Shown here: positions 25,442 through 34,529 of the stretch, in pieces | Position numbering within the stretch: the first letter of the stretch is position 1 | Layout of the letters: every line of letters begins with the position of its first letter | Assembly (NCBI GenBank): GCA_017303795.1 | Contig: JAFLBR010000007.1 | Coordinates: 186,001-250,000, forward strand | Source of the DNA: Cytophagales bacterium | GTDB lineage: Bacteria; Bacteroidota; Bacteroidia; Cytophagales; Cyclobacteriaceae | DNA: 64,000 nucleotides | Direction: 5' to 3' | The notes under the pieces: generated by a model | What the model was told of the DNA's origin: nothing | The model's input: the letters and a program-made list of their open reading frames with translations, nothing else | Database searches by the model: none | Translations under genes and position numbers: made by a program

Positions 25442-26485
25442 ATGAAGACAGATCAGATATATCACTTTGCCAGTGAGTTCCAGTTGGAAACCGGGGGGAA
25501 ACTCCCGGGCTTTCAACTTAAATACACTACGTTCGGTCAACTGAACAAAGACCGTAGCAACGTAGTATGGATTTGCCATGCCCTTACCGGCAGTTCTGAT
25601 TTTACCGATTGGTGGAAAGGTTTATTTACCGAAGCTTCACCTTTCGATCCGCGCGACTACTTTATTATTTGCGCCAACACGTTAGGCGGTTGCTATGGTT
25701 CAACCGGGCCACTCTCCATTAATCCGCAAACCGGTAAACCGTATTATCATTCCTTTCCGGAGATTACCAACCGCGATGTAGTAAAGAGTTTTGATTTGTT
25801 GCGTCAGCATCTGGGTATCAACAAAGTTCATTCATTGGTTGGTGGCTCTCTGGGCGGTCAACAAGTATTGGAGTGGGCCATTCTTCAACCCAACGTGTTT
25901 GAACGCATTATTCCTATCGCTACCAACGCATTTCATTCCCCGTGGGGCATTGCACTTAATGAAGCACAACGCATGGCTATTGCTGCCGATGCCACCTGGA
26001 AAGAAGACGATGCCCGTGCTGGTGTAGAAGGAATGAAAGCCGCGCGTGCAATTGGCATGATTTCATTTCGCACGTACGATACCTTTCATCAAACACAAAG
26101 CGAAAAGAATACTGATAAGACAGATAATTTTCGCGCAGCCTCTTACCAACGCTATCAGGGGCAGAAGTTAGCCAATCGTTTTAATGCATTTACCTATTGG
26201 TTGCTAACCAAAATGATGGACAGCCACAATGTGGGTCGCGGAAAAGAAAGTGTAGAACATGCTTTAGCAGAAATTAAAGCCAGCACCTGGGTAATTGGAA
26301 TTGATACGGATTTGTTGTTTCCCATTCGCGAGCAGGAATACCTGGCCCAACATATACCGGGCGCACAATTAGACACTATTACCTCGCTGCACGGACACGA
26401 TGGCTTTTTAGTGGAGTTCGATCAGTTTAAACAAAGTGTAAGAAATTTTTTAAGAACAGAAGTAAAGAAAGAAACCTTAGTATAA
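25442..26485 (+). CDS. metX: Homoserine O-acetyltransferase
   Basis: 347-residue alpha/beta-hydrolase-fold acyltransferase making O-acetylhomoserine. Nucleophile Ser136 in VGGSLGGQ, catalytic Asp in GIDTDLLFP and His in LHGHDGF. The ICHALTGSSDF oxyanion region is also conserved. ATG 25442 is chosen because the GTG at 25421 lies in the repeat region. Acetyl against succinyl specificity follows the MetX family, not a residue I can verify. The stop is immediately followed by the hom ATG with no gap. Confidence 0.9.
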   Translation: MKTDQIYHFASEFQLETGGKLPGFQLKYTTFGQLNKDRSNVVWICHALTGSSDFTDWWKGLFTEASPFDPRDYFIICANTLGGCYGSTGPLSINPQTGKPYYHSFPEITNRDVVKSFDLLRQHLGINKVHSLVGGSLGGQQVLEWAILQPNVFERIIPIATNAFHSPWGIALNEAQRMAIAADATWKEDDARAGVEGMKAARAIGMISFRTYDTFHQTQSEKNTDKTDNFRAASYQRYQGQKLANRFNAFTYWLLTKMMDSHNVGRGKESVEHALAEIKASTWVIGIDTDLLFPIREQEYLAQHIPGAQLDTITSLHGHDGFLVEFDQFKQSVRNFLRTEVKKETLV

Positions 26486-27712
26486 ATGAAAAAGAAATTA
26501 AAGTTAGGCTTGTTTGGGTTTGGATGTGTAGGGCAGGGTCTTTATCACGTACTGAACGAAACCCATGGAGTAAAAGCAGAGATTAAAAAAATCTGTGTAA
26601 AGAATCGCGACAAGCAACGCATAATTGATGCTACCTATTTTACCTACGAAGCCAACGACATTCTGAACGACCCAGAAATAGATGTGGTAGTTGAATTGAT
26701 TGACGATGCCCACGCTGCGTTTGAAATCGTAAAGAAATCAATCCAAAACGGAAAGCATGTGGTTACCGCCAACAAAAAAATGTTAGCCGAACATCTGGAT
26801 GAAATTTATGAGCTGCAACAAAAGTACGATCGTTCTATTCTGTATGAAGGTGCTGTGTGTGGCAGCATTCCAATTCTTCGCAACCTCGAAGAATATTACG
26901 ACAATGATTTAATCACCAGCATAGAAGGAATCTTTAACGGTTCTACCAATTATATTCTTACCAAAGTATTTGACGAGAAGAAAAGTTATACCGAAGCGTT
27001 GAAAGCCGCACAAGAGCTGGGCTTTGCCGAAACCGATCCCTCGTTAGATGTAAAAGGTTTCGATCCAAAATACAAACTCACCATTGCCATTGCCCACACG
27101 TTCGGTGTTTTTGTAAAACCTGAAAACATCATTAATGTAGGCATTCAAAATATTTCGGCTGTTGATCTGAAATATGCCCGCGAAAACAATCTCACAATTA
27201 AGTTAGTAGCACGTGCCTATAAAATCGATGGCAGCATTATCGGGTTTGTAGCTCCGCAATATATTCCGCTTGATCATACTCTTGCTGCCGTTCGAAATGA
27301 ATTTAATGCAGTTATGGTACAAGGCGCTTTCGCGGAAAAGCAAGTGTTTATTGGTAAAGGTGAGGGTAGTTATCCTACCGGTTCAGCAGTGCTTTCCGAT
27401 ATCTCGGCTTTAACATTCGACTATCGCTACGAATACAAAAAATATACACAAGGTGATGGACTACCTTTCTCCAATGAAGCACTGGTAGATGTGCTGGTTA
27501 GCTTTCCGGAAGGAACTTCAATCTCAAGCAGCGACTTTGAAAATTTTAAAGGCGGCTATCAGGGTAAAGGGCACCAATACCTGCAAGGCACGGTGCGTTT
27601 AGAGAAACTTCAGGAGTGGGCCGATCGGGATGATGTGAGTGTAATTCTGGCACCACAACCTAACCTTGCAGCAGCCCGACAACCGGTTGCTGTTGAGCGC
27701 CTGTCGGCCTGA
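26486..27712 (+). CDS. hom: Homoserine dehydrogenase
   Basis: 408 residues. NAD(P)-binding LGLFGFGCVGQGLY, catalytic region NGSTNYILTKVF and the FAETDPSLDVKGFD motif with the catalytic lysine nearby (YKL). No C-terminal ACT domain in its usual form is recognised, so feedback control by threonine may be absent; the tail from about 340 does not look like an ACT repeat. Abuts metX directly, last gene of the SAM-controlled operon, and a second hom (fused to aspartokinase) would be expected elsewhere in the genome. Confidence 0.88.
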   Translation: MKKKLKLGLFGFGCVGQGLYHVLNETHGVKAEIKKICVKNRDKQRIIDATYFTYEANDILNDPEIDVVVELIDDAHAAFEIVKKSIQNGKHVVTANKKMLAEHLDEIYELQQKYDRSILYEGAVCGSIPILRNLEEYYDNDLITSIEGIFNGSTNYILTKVFDEKKSYTEALKAAQELGFAETDPSLDVKGFDPKYKLTIAIAHTFGVFVKPENIINVGIQNISAVDLKYARENNLTIKLVARAYKIDGSIIGFVAPQYIPLDHTLAAVRNEFNAVMVQGAFAEKQVFIGKGEGSYPTGSAVLSDISALTFDYRYEYKKYTQGDGLPFSNEALVDVLVSFPEGTSISSSDFENFKGGYQGKGHQYLQGTVRLEKLQEWADRDDVSVILAPQPNLAAARQPVAVERLSA

Positions 27713-27735
27713 TTTTATTACCGCTTAAACAACAT

Positions 27736-27766
27736 ACTGGCAATCATCTGGTTGCCAGTTTTGTTT
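27736..27766 (+). terminator. Terminator of the met operon
   Basis: Eight-base-pair stem ACTGGCAA/TTGCCAGT with an eight-base loop followed by TTTTGTTT, 24 bp after the hom stop. Confidence 0.7.
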
Positions 27767-27825
27767 CTGGCCGTTGTCCTCAACTTTTCGATGCCTTTCT
27801 AATGGCGTGTTTTAACTTCCATGCC

Positions 27826-27833
27826 TATATTTG
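27826..27833 (+). promoter_or_regulatory. -7 box of the nqrF promoter
   Basis: TATATTTG matches TAnnTTTG. Twenty bases upstream no clean TTTG is present. It lies inside the open frame that begins at 27821, which supports ATG 27857 as the true start. Confidence 0.45.
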
Positions 27834-27856
27834 TACCCCAAGGTAAATCGATATCC

Positions 27857-29149
27857 ATGTTAATCTTCACTTCTATTGTTGCCTTTACTGCAGTTATTCT
27901 GTTGCTGGTAGGGCTATTGATTTTTGCACAAAAGAAATTGGTACAATCAGGGCCTGTAAAAATCCTGATCAATGGCGAAAAAACCATTACCGTATCGGCT
28001 GGTAGCTCGTTGTTAACCACGTTGGCCAACGAAAAAATCTTCCTGCCTTCGGCTTGTGGTGGTGGTGGTACATGCGCCATGTGTAAATGCGTGGTAGAAA
28101 CCGGTGGTGGCGATGTGTTGCCTACCGAAGTGGGTCACCTTTCCCGTAAGGAACAAAAAGAACAAGTGCGTTTAGGCTGCCAGGTAAAAGTGAAGCAAGA
28201 CCTGAACATTCGCATACCTGAAGAAATTTTTGGAATCAAGAAATGGGAGTGCGAAGTGGTGAGTAACTACAACGTATCTACTTTCATTAAAGAGTTTGTG
28301 GTAAAGTTGCCTCCGGGCGAAACGCTGAAGTTTGAAGCGGGTGGTTATATTCAGATTGATGTACCGGCTTTAACTGCCGACTTCAAAACAATGGATATTA
28401 CGCCACATCCGGAGTTAGGTCATAAGCAAGATGTATTTCAAAGCGATTGGGATAAGTTTAAGTTGTGGGATCTGAAGATGAAGAATGATGAGCCCATCTT
28501 CCGTGCTTATTCTATGGCCAACCATCCAGCCGAAGGAAACATTGTGATGTTGAACATTCGTATTGCTACGCCACCGTGGGATCGTGCCAATAACAAATGG
28601 ATGGATGTAAATCCGGGTATTTGTTCTTCGTATGTTTTCTCGCGCAAGCCGGGCGATAAGGTTACTGTTTCAGGGCCTTATGGCGAGTTCCACATTAACA
28701 AGACCCAACGCGAAATGATTTATATAGGTGGTGGTGCCGGTATGGCTCCGCTGCGTGCACAAATCTTCCACCTGTTCCATACCGAAAAAACAAATCGTAA
28801 GGTTTCGTATTGGTATGGCGGTCGCTCTAAAAAGGAATTGTTCTATGTAGAGCACTTCCGCAAAATCGAGCAGGAGTTCCCGAACTTCCAGTTTAACATT
28901 GGCTTATCAGAACCATTACCGGAAGACAACTGGAAAGTAAAAACGAGTTTAGACGATAAAGATGCGGATGGCTACGTTGGCTTTATCCATAAATGTTTGT
29001 ACGATAATTATCTATCGAAACATAAGTCGCCCGAAGATGTTGAGTTTTACCTGTGCGGCCCGCCTATGATGAATGCGGCTGTATTAAAAATGCTGGACGA
29101 TATGGGTATTCCAAAAGAAAATGTTCGCTTCGATGATTTTGGAGGTTAA
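27857..29149 (+). CDS. nqrF: Na+-translocating NADH:quinone reductase subunit F
   Basis: 430-residue NADH-input subunit of Na+-NQR. One N-terminal transmembrane helix, a 2Fe-2S ferredoxin domain with Cys ligands in [14 protein letters not shown] and RLGCQV, an FAD domain (RAYSMANHP) and an NADH domain ([23 protein letters not shown]). ATG 27857 gives the usual MLIFTS start directly before the helix. The protein is complete, but nqrA-E are not beside it; in most Bacteroidota nqrF closes an nqrABCDEF operon. It is flanked by its own promoter box and a terminator. Confidence 0.9.
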   Translation: MLIFTSIVAFTAVILLLVGLLIFAQKKLVQSGPVKILINGEKTITVSAGSSLLTTLANEKIFLPSACGGGGTCAMCKCVVETGGGDVLPTEVGHLSRKEQKEQVRLGCQVKVKQDLNIRIPEEIFGIKKWECEVVSNYNVSTFIKEFVVKLPPGETLKFEAGGYIQIDVPALTADFKTMDITPHPELGHKQDVFQSDWDKFKLWDLKMKNDEPIFRAYSMANHPAEGNIVMLNIRIATPPWDRANNKWMDVNPGICSSYVFSRKPGDKVTVSGPYGEFHINKTQREMIYIGGGAGMAPLRAQIFHLFHTEKTNRKVSYWYGGRSKKELFYVEHFRKIEQEFPNFQFNIGLSEPLPEDNWKVKTSLDDKDADGYVGFIHKCLYDNYLSKHKSPEDVEFYLCGPPMMNAAVLKMLDDMGIPKENVRFDDFGG

Positions 29150-29171
29150 CCTTACTATAATTTAAAATTAA

Positions 29172-29195
29172 GGAGGGCTTAGGCTCTCCTTTTTT
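29172..29195 (+). terminator. Terminator after nqrF
   Basis: Seven-base-pair stem GGAGGGC/GCTCTCC with a TTAG loop followed by six T residues. Confidence 0.8.
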
Positions 29196-29248
29196 ATTTT
29201 ATAGGGGATATGTTTTCGTTTGATTAGTTTTGTTTAAAGTTCTTTCGC

Positions 29249-30409
29249 ATGGATTTAACCATACTCTTCTCCCCGATTGACGAATCAATTTATCAGAAAA
29301 CCTACGCACCTAATTCTATCTTTAAAAGCATTAGGGTGTTTGGCGATAAAATGCCCGACTACAAAGGCGCACACATTGCTATTTTCGGTGTAAAGGAAGA
29401 GCGCGGAACCAAAACCAATACCGGCAGTGCAAAAGGGCCGGATGAAATCCGGAAGAAACTTTACAACCTGAAAAAAGGAACAGGCGCTTATCGCATTGTT
29501 GATCTCGGTAATCTGAATCTTGGTATCGATCTGGATGAAACCTATGTGCGCATCAGCGAGGTTTGTCGCATTTTGTTAGAGAACAATGTGTTGCCTTTGA
29601 TCTTGGGCGGAACGCACGATCTGGATTATGGCCAGTATCGGGGTTACGAAGAAATGGAAAAGCTAATCAGTCTGCTTAACATTGATGCCTTTCTGGATCT
29701 TGATGATAGCCGTGAAGCAGACAAAGCCAATCAGCACATTCACAAAATTTTACTGCACGAACCAAACTATCTTTTAAGCTACACACACCTTGCCCATCAA
29801 CTCTATTTAATTGATCCTTCATCTGCGGCCATTCTCGAAAAATTGTACTTCGAAGCATTTCGCATCGGGCAAATGCGCACCAACCTGGCCGAGATGGAAC
29901 CCGCTATCCGCAATGCCGATTTAATGAGTTTTGATATTACCGCCATTCGATCTTCAGACGCACCGGGTAATGCCAATGCTCAACCGTTTGGATTAACAGG
30001 CGAAGAGGCTTGTCAGCTTTGTTGGTATGCAGGTATGAATGAAAAATTAAGTTCGGCAGGATTCTATGAGTACAATCCCGACTTTGATGATGCTAACAAA
30101 AAAACTGCTTCGGTTATCGCCACTATGATCTGGTATTTTATTGAAGGTTTTTACCATCGCAAGCACGATACCAATTTTAAGAGCAACGATTTTTTAAAGT
30201 ACGTGGTATCCATGGCTGCCGAACCCGAAACCATTACGTTCTATAAAAGTAAAGTAACGGAGAAGTGGTGGATGGAAGTTGCCCATCACCAACCCGGTGC
30301 ACGCTATACCCGCAATAGTATTGTTCCGTGCAGCTATACCGATTATCAGGTTGCCACCAAAGGCGAAGTGCCCGAGCGGTACATCAGCACATTAGCTAAG
30401 CTGATTTAA
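29249..30409 (+). CDS. Arginase/formiminoglutamase-family hydrolase
   Basis: 386-residue member of the ureohydrolase superfamily, annotated as formimidoylglutamase in related Bacteroidota. The first metal motif is LGGTHDLDYG (His123), the second DAFLD (146-150) where arginases have DAHxD, the third SFDITAIRSSDAPG (Asp229, Thr231) where arginases have SxDxDxxDP. Two canonical ligands, His and the second Asp, are therefore replaced. An insertion between the second and third motifs is present. Single gene, convergent with an Nramp-like transporter gene with a three-base gap. The catalytic role is uncertain because of these substitutions. Confidence 0.7.
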   Translation: MDLTILFSPIDESIYQKTYAPNSIFKSIRVFGDKMPDYKGAHIAIFGVKEERGTKTNTGSAKGPDEIRKKLYNLKKGTGAYRIVDLGNLNLGIDLDETYVRISEVCRILLENNVLPLILGGTHDLDYGQYRGYEEMEKLISLLNIDAFLDLDDSREADKANQHIHKILLHEPNYLLSYTHLAHQLYLIDPSSAAILEKLYFEAFRIGQMRTNLAEMEPAIRNADLMSFDITAIRSSDAPGNANAQPFGLTGEEACQLCWYAGMNEKLSSAGFYEYNPDFDDANKKTASVIATMIWYFIEGFYHRKHDTNFKSNDFLKYVVSMAAEPETITFYKSKVTEKWWMEVAHHQPGARYTRNSIVPCSYTDYQVATKGEVPERYISTLAKLI

Positions 30410-30412
30410 CAC

Positions 30413-31675
30413 TTATACTTGTTGCTTACGCGATTTCAGAAGTTGAACGATTACCACAATCAGCACAACAGCCGTAGTGGCTATCACCAGTTGCGGGTGC
30501 GGAGTTAATGAGAAGAAATCACTTATGGCCTTATCAATATTATTGATTCCGATAAGTGCTGTGGTGCCAAAGATCAACAACAGAATTGCATTATACCAAA
30601 AGGCGTGTTGATGTTCTGGTTTCACCAGTCGGCTATCATTCACCATTATAATCAGAAAGTAAGCTAACAGCGGCAACACAAAACCATTCATAGCCTGTAC
30701 CGCAAGTATTACCGGTATAGGTTTTACATCACTTATACCAAAACCAAAACCTATTAGTAGTACAGCAGCCCAAACCAATCTTATTCGGTTTTTATTTTCA
30801 GAGCCCAACACCGTTGAAGCAATTAATGAAGCCGCGTATGGCGATGTAATGGCTGATGAAAATCCCGCTGCGAATAAACCAACGCCCAAAGCAACAGCAG
30901 CCCACGAGCCGCTATTGTTTTTTAAAATCTCAGCAAGAGCCGGAAATGAAGTAAAGGTACCAGCAACTGTTCCTGCCAATAAAATACAAGCTGTAATAAC
31001 ACCTCCATTAATTACAGAAACCGTAAGTCCAATCCGCATAAGCGGAATGGTGTTGCCCTTGCTGATGGCTGAGCCCATAAAAATATTGTACGGCACAATA
31101 GTAGTGCCCACCAACGCCAGCGCTATCCACTCACTTCCAACAGGCAACTGCGGAACTACCGATGCTTTTAATAATTCACTAAACGAAAATGTTGCTTTGA
31201 ATGCAAGCACAGCAAATGCTATTGCCATTATCACTACTAAAAACATCATCACATTCGAAATGAGTTTACTGCCACCACGCCATAAAATAGTGGCAGCCAA
31301 AACTGTAATTATTATGGTAAACAATTTTGTACTCCCCGAAGTAAGCAACGCCAACCCCGAAACTGCACCCAGGATATTACCCGCTTCGTAAGCGGCACAC
31401 CCTAATAAAACCGGAACAGCTACCAGCCACTTTACCCAACCAGCACCAAAACGTTGTTGCACACATTCGCCAAATGTTAAACCACTGCTAATGATTACAC
31501 GCGCGGAAACTTCCTGTAGCACAATGCAGGCAACAGTGGCAAACACAACAGCCCACAGCAAACTCAGTTGAAAAGATGCGCCCGCAGTGATGGCCGTAGT
31601 AATAGTACCCGGCCCGATAAAGGCAGCCGAGATTACCGACCAAAGAACTACGCTTTTAATTTTATCAGGTCTCAT
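30413..31675 (-). CDS. Nramp-family-related divalent cation transporter
   Basis: 420 residues, eleven or so hydrophobic helices. TM1 reads GPGTITTA where Mn/Fe Nramps have DPGN, and TM6 reads VPYNIFMGSA where they have MPHN. The metal-coordinating Asp, Met and His are thus missing, although the unwound Gly-Pro segments are kept. The protein belongs to an Nramp-related subgroup of unproven substrate; Mg2+, Mn2+ or a non-metal substrate are possible. Monocistronic. Confidence 0.7.
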   Translation of the reverse strand: MRPDKIKSVVLWSVISAAFIGPGTITTAITAGASFQLSLLWAVVFATVACIVLQEVSARVIISSGLTFGECVQQRFGAGWVKWLVAVPVLLGCAAYEAGNILGAVSGLALLTSGSTKLFTIIITVLAATILWRGGSKLISNVMMFLVVIMAIAFAVLAFKATFSFSELLKASVVPQLPVGSEWIALALVGTTIVPYNIFMGSAISKGNTIPLMRIGLTVSVINGGVITACILLAGTVAGTFTSFPALAEILKNNSGSWAAVALGVGLFAAGFSSAITSPYAASLIASTVLGSENKNRIRLVWAAVLLIGFGFGISDVKPIPVILAVQAMNGFVLPLLAYFLIIMVNDSRLVKPEHQHAFWYNAILLLIFGTTALIGINNIDKAISDFFSLTPHPQLVIATTAVVLIVVIVQLLKSRKQQV

Positions 31676-31774
31676 GTAATGGGTTCACCTAAAAATATAG
31701 GTTTGCCATTCAATATCCATATCAACACTAAAGTATCAGTAGTTTTTGATTGCGGAATATTCGTACCTTGAATT

Positions 31775-32149
31775 ATGAGCCTCGAAAAACTACCTCTCAT
31801 CCTAATTCGCTTTGCAGCAGCCGGCAATATGTTAATTCATGGCATTGCCCGAATTGCAAATGATGGCGTTACACCTTTTGATGGTTTTCTTTCAAGCCTG
31901 GGCTTTCCACCTTACTCCGCCTGGGTGATTACTCTCTTTGAAATAGCTGGTGCGGTTTTGTTGATGTTTAACCGTTGGGTTATTCCCATCAGCATTATGT
32001 TTATACTTCAATTGCTGATGGGAATAATTTTAGTACACGGCCGCGAAGGTTGGTTTGTAGTGGGTGCCGGCAGAAACGGAATAGAGTATAGCGTGTTGCT
32101 GATCATTTGTTTTATCAGCACCGCATGGAATGCCAGAGCTAAACACTAA
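31775..32149 (+). CDS. DoxX family membrane protein
   Basis: 124 residues with four hydrophobic helices. The family features are LILIRFAAAGNMLIHGIARI at the start, FEIAGAVLLMFNRW in the middle and GIEYSVLLI at the end. DoxX-like proteins are small membrane proteins of mostly unknown role, some linked to thiol or redox stress. It is preceded by AT-rich sequence without a clear promoter match and converges with the next gene at a one-base gap. Confidence 0.7.
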   Translation: MSLEKLPLILIRFAAAGNMLIHGIARIANDGVTPFDGFLSSLGFPPYSAWVITLFEIAGAVLLMFNRWVIPISIMFILQLLMGIILVHGREGWFVVGAGRNGIEYSVLLIICFISTAWNARAKH

Positions 32150-32150
32150 T

Positions 32151-32732
32151 CTATTTATTCATTCCGGGTAGTACACCTGAAAATGTAACTCCAAATGCGT
32201 TTGCAGAATACGATTGATTATTTTGATCGGTGTACTTCAACGCAGTAAACGAAAGGCCAATACCATAGTAGGCAATTTCGAACACAGGGCCAGTACTGCT
32301 TTTATATGTCATGTCTCCACCAAGGCCTCCAGAGTTAAATTTAACTCCTGTGTGTGTAACAATACCAGCACCTAATCTCAACTTTGGCGCAGCCATAAAA
32401 TTAGCAGTTAGTTGCATGGGTACACGTGTAAGTCGTATGTGCACATTATCAGCCTGAGTAGTTAGATATTTATATCCGATTGAACCCCGAATTAAAAACT
32501 TTTCAGCCTTTGGAAATTGAATCTGAGCTCCGATTGCGATTGATCCCCCCTGACCGGCATTCACTGATTGTGTCTCGCCATTAGTAAATAGAACTCTTTG
32601 CAACTCATCGCCACCAAACTCGAGTGCGCCACTGATTAAAAAGCGAACGGGTCGATAGTTAGATTCATTCTGGGCAAAAGCCGTAACAAGATTTACAACA
32701 AGGAATAACGTGAAAACAAATTTTAATTTCAT
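32151..32732 (-). CDS. Secreted beta-barrel-like protein, unknown
   Basis: 193 residues with a Sec signal peptide (cleavage near TAFAQ). The mature part consists of alternating strands (IAIGAQIQF, FLIRGSIGYKYL, LRLGAGIVTHTGVKF, YYGIGLSFTALKY), as in small eight-stranded outer-membrane barrels (OmpA/PorT-like). It does not end in the usual aromatic residue, so membrane insertion is uncertain. No function assigned. Confidence 0.6.
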   Translation of the reverse strand: MKLKFVFTLFLVVNLVTAFAQNESNYRPVRFLISGALEFGGDELQRVLFTNGETQSVNAGQGGSIAIGAQIQFPKAEKFLIRGSIGYKYLTTQADNVHIRLTRVPMQLTANFMAAPKLRLGAGIVTHTGVKFNSGGLGGDMTYKSSTGPVFEIAYYGIGLSFTALKYTDQNNQSYSANAFGVTFSGVLPGMNK

Positions 32733-32827
32733 AATGGGGTTTGATTTGAGCGCAATGATAAAGAATGTTCTGGATTCATTAATCGGGATGATAACTGCAG
32801 CAGAAAAAATATTTATAGGGTACTTGC

Positions 32828-32859
32828 TTTGAAGTTAGAAGAGAACAAATTTATATTTG
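32828..32859 (+). promoter_or_regulatory. Strong Bacteroidota promoter for a short RNA
   Basis: TTTG (32828-32831) and TATATTTG (32852-32859) with a 20-bp spacer match the consensus exactly. The expected start of transcription is around 32864-32868. Confidence 0.75.
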
Positions 32860-32863
32860 CACC

Positions 32864-32990
32864 ATGCTAAGAATAACAGCACCATATAAAATCAACAAAC
32901 CCGGTAGCGATATTGGGTTTAAGCCTCGGATTTTCAGTTGATCAATACCTGATCATAAACTGAAGACCCGGGCCTCGTCCGGGTTTTTTT
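32864..32990 (+). ncRNA. Putative structured small RNA or attenuator upstream of rtcB
   Basis: About 125 nt between a consensus promoter and an intrinsic terminator. Predicted elements by eye: hairpin 1 AAACCC (32897-32902)/GGGTTT (32915-32920); hairpin 2 TTCAGTT-GATCA (32933-32944)/TGATC-ATA-AACTGAA (32950-32964); terminator hairpin 32966-32984. The arm AAACCCGG of hairpin 1 is the exact complement of CCGGGTTT in the terminator, so an alternative, terminator-breaking fold exists. A 25-codon frame (ATG 32864, TGA 32941) starts almost at +1 and could be a leader peptide, but its amino acids show no bias. The rest of the 360-bp gap (32991-33091) holds only a small GCATCA/TGATGC hairpin. Confidence 0.6.
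32966..32990 (+). terminator. Intrinsic terminator of the small RNA
   Basis: ACCCGG/CCGGGT stem extended by G-U and C-G pairs, followed by seven T residues. Confidence 0.85.
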
Positions 32991-33091
32991 ATTTTACCAC
33001 GGACACAAAAGAAAAATTAAGCATCAGCAATGATGCGTGGAATTGTTTTGCCCCTGCTTTAAGGTAGTAGGCGAAACAGAAATTAAAGGAT

Positions 33092-34507
33092 ATGAAAAGA
33101 AAAATGTTAAGCGGAAAAGACCTGATCAAATTGGGTTATCCCGAAGGAAAAGCAATCGGTATTGCTATCAATACGGTTTTGAAATACTTCCGCAGAAGCG
33201 AGAAAGAAGAAATATACGATGCGTTAAAAGCTGTGTTGGCAAATCCCAAAGCTTTTGTGCAAGATTCTATCTGGAGCAAAACAGCGTTGGCTCTTGTGCC
33301 GTCCGAGAAAAAATCGATGGTGCATGAGTTGTTGAAAAACAGAATCGACTATCAGATATACGGAGGCGCAGAGATTGAAGAAGGTGCGCGTAATCAAATG
33401 GAAATTGCGATGAAGCTTCCTATTACGGTGGCCGGAGCGTTAATGCCCGATGCACATCAGGGTTATGGTTTACCGATTGGTGGTGTGTTGGCTACACAAA
33501 ATGCCGTTATACCGTATGGTGTAGGTGTGGATATTGGTTGCCGCATGTGCTTAACTGCATATCCCCTTGATGAAAAGTTTTTAACCAGACATCAAGCCAA
33601 CCTGAAACAAATGCTGTTAGACAACACGTGTTTTGGTCGCGAGGTTTTTAAACGACCTAAAGATCACGAAGTGCTTAACCGCAATTTGTTTAAAGAGATT
33701 ACCATACTAAAACCGTTGCAAGGCAAAGCAGCGATGCAGATTGGTTCATCCGGAAGCGGAAATCATTTTGTTGAGTTTGGGTTAATTGATTTGCCCGAGC
33801 ACAACGAATGGAAACTTGCGACCGGAAAATATCTCGCGGTATTGTCGCACTCAGGTTCGCGAGGACTGGGCGCTGAAATAGCACGGCACTATACGCGTGT
33901 GGCTAAACAAAATTGTTTGTTGCCTGGCGATGCAGCAAGTCTTGCATGGCTCGACTTAAACACAGAAGCCGGACAAGAATATTGGTTGGCCATGACTTTA
34001 GCAGGTGATTATGCTTCGGCTAATCATCATCAGATTCATGAACGAATAGCCGCAGCGTTAGGTGAACAACCACTATTGCAAGTAGAGAACCACCACAACT
34101 TTGCGTGGAAGGAAACTTTAGCGGATGGTGTGGAAGTAATTGTACATCGAAAAGGTGCAACCCCTGCAGGTGCCGGTGTGCTGGGAATTATTCCCGGCTC
34201 TATGACTTCGTCAGGGTACATCGTGAAAGGTAAAGGCAATGCAACATCTATTAACTCTGCTTCGCATGGCGCAGGTAGAGTGATGTCGCGAAGCGCAGCT
34301 AAAAATGCTATCACCAAAAAAATGCTGAAGCAGGAATTGCAGAAGCATAGTGTGGAATTAATTGGCGGTGGTCTGGACGAAGCACCGATGGTGTACAAAG
34401 ACATTCGTAAGGTGATGAATTACCAGCATGAGTTGGTAGAAGTACTCGGAGAATTTACTCCGAAGATTGTAAGAATGTGTGGCGATGAATCGCCCGCAGA
34501 AGATTGA
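33092..34507 (+). CDS. rtcB: RNA-splicing ligase RtcB
   Basis: 471 residues. RtcB joins 2',3'-cyclic phosphate (or 3'-phosphate) and 5'-OH RNA ends with GTP and Mn2+. Conserved segments include MPDAHQGYGLPIGG, GVGVDIGCRMC with the metal-binding Cys, GSGNHFVEF, ENHHNFAW and INSASHGAGR, whose His is guanylylated. Typical length. It is followed by two TPR genes and preceded by a small RNA with its own terminator, so basal expression may depend on read-through. No archease gene nearby. Confidence 0.92.
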   Translation: MKRKMLSGKDLIKLGYPEGKAIGIAINTVLKYFRRSEKEEIYDALKAVLANPKAFVQDSIWSKTALALVPSEKKSMVHELLKNRIDYQIYGGAEIEEGARNQMEIAMKLPITVAGALMPDAHQGYGLPIGGVLATQNAVIPYGVGVDIGCRMCLTAYPLDEKFLTRHQANLKQMLLDNTCFGREVFKRPKDHEVLNRNLFKEITILKPLQGKAAMQIGSSGSGNHFVEFGLIDLPEHNEWKLATGKYLAVLSHSGSRGLGAEIARHYTRVAKQNCLLPGDAASLAWLDLNTEAGQEYWLAMTLAGDYASANHHQIHERIAAALGEQPLLQVENHHNFAWKETLADGVEVIVHRKGATPAGAGVLGIIPGSMTSSGYIVKGKGNATSINSASHGAGRVMSRSAAKNAITKKMLKQELQKHSVELIGGGLDEAPMVYKDIRKVMNYQHELVEVLGEFTPKIVRMCGDESPAED

Positions 34508-34529
34508 TTTAAAATTCAAGGTTTAAGAA

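Noticed and set aside
32864-32990. tRNA, tmRNA or T-box-like identity for the structured RNA
   Set aside because: No cloverleaf, acceptor CCA, T-loop or T-box core was found; the pattern is three simple hairpins.
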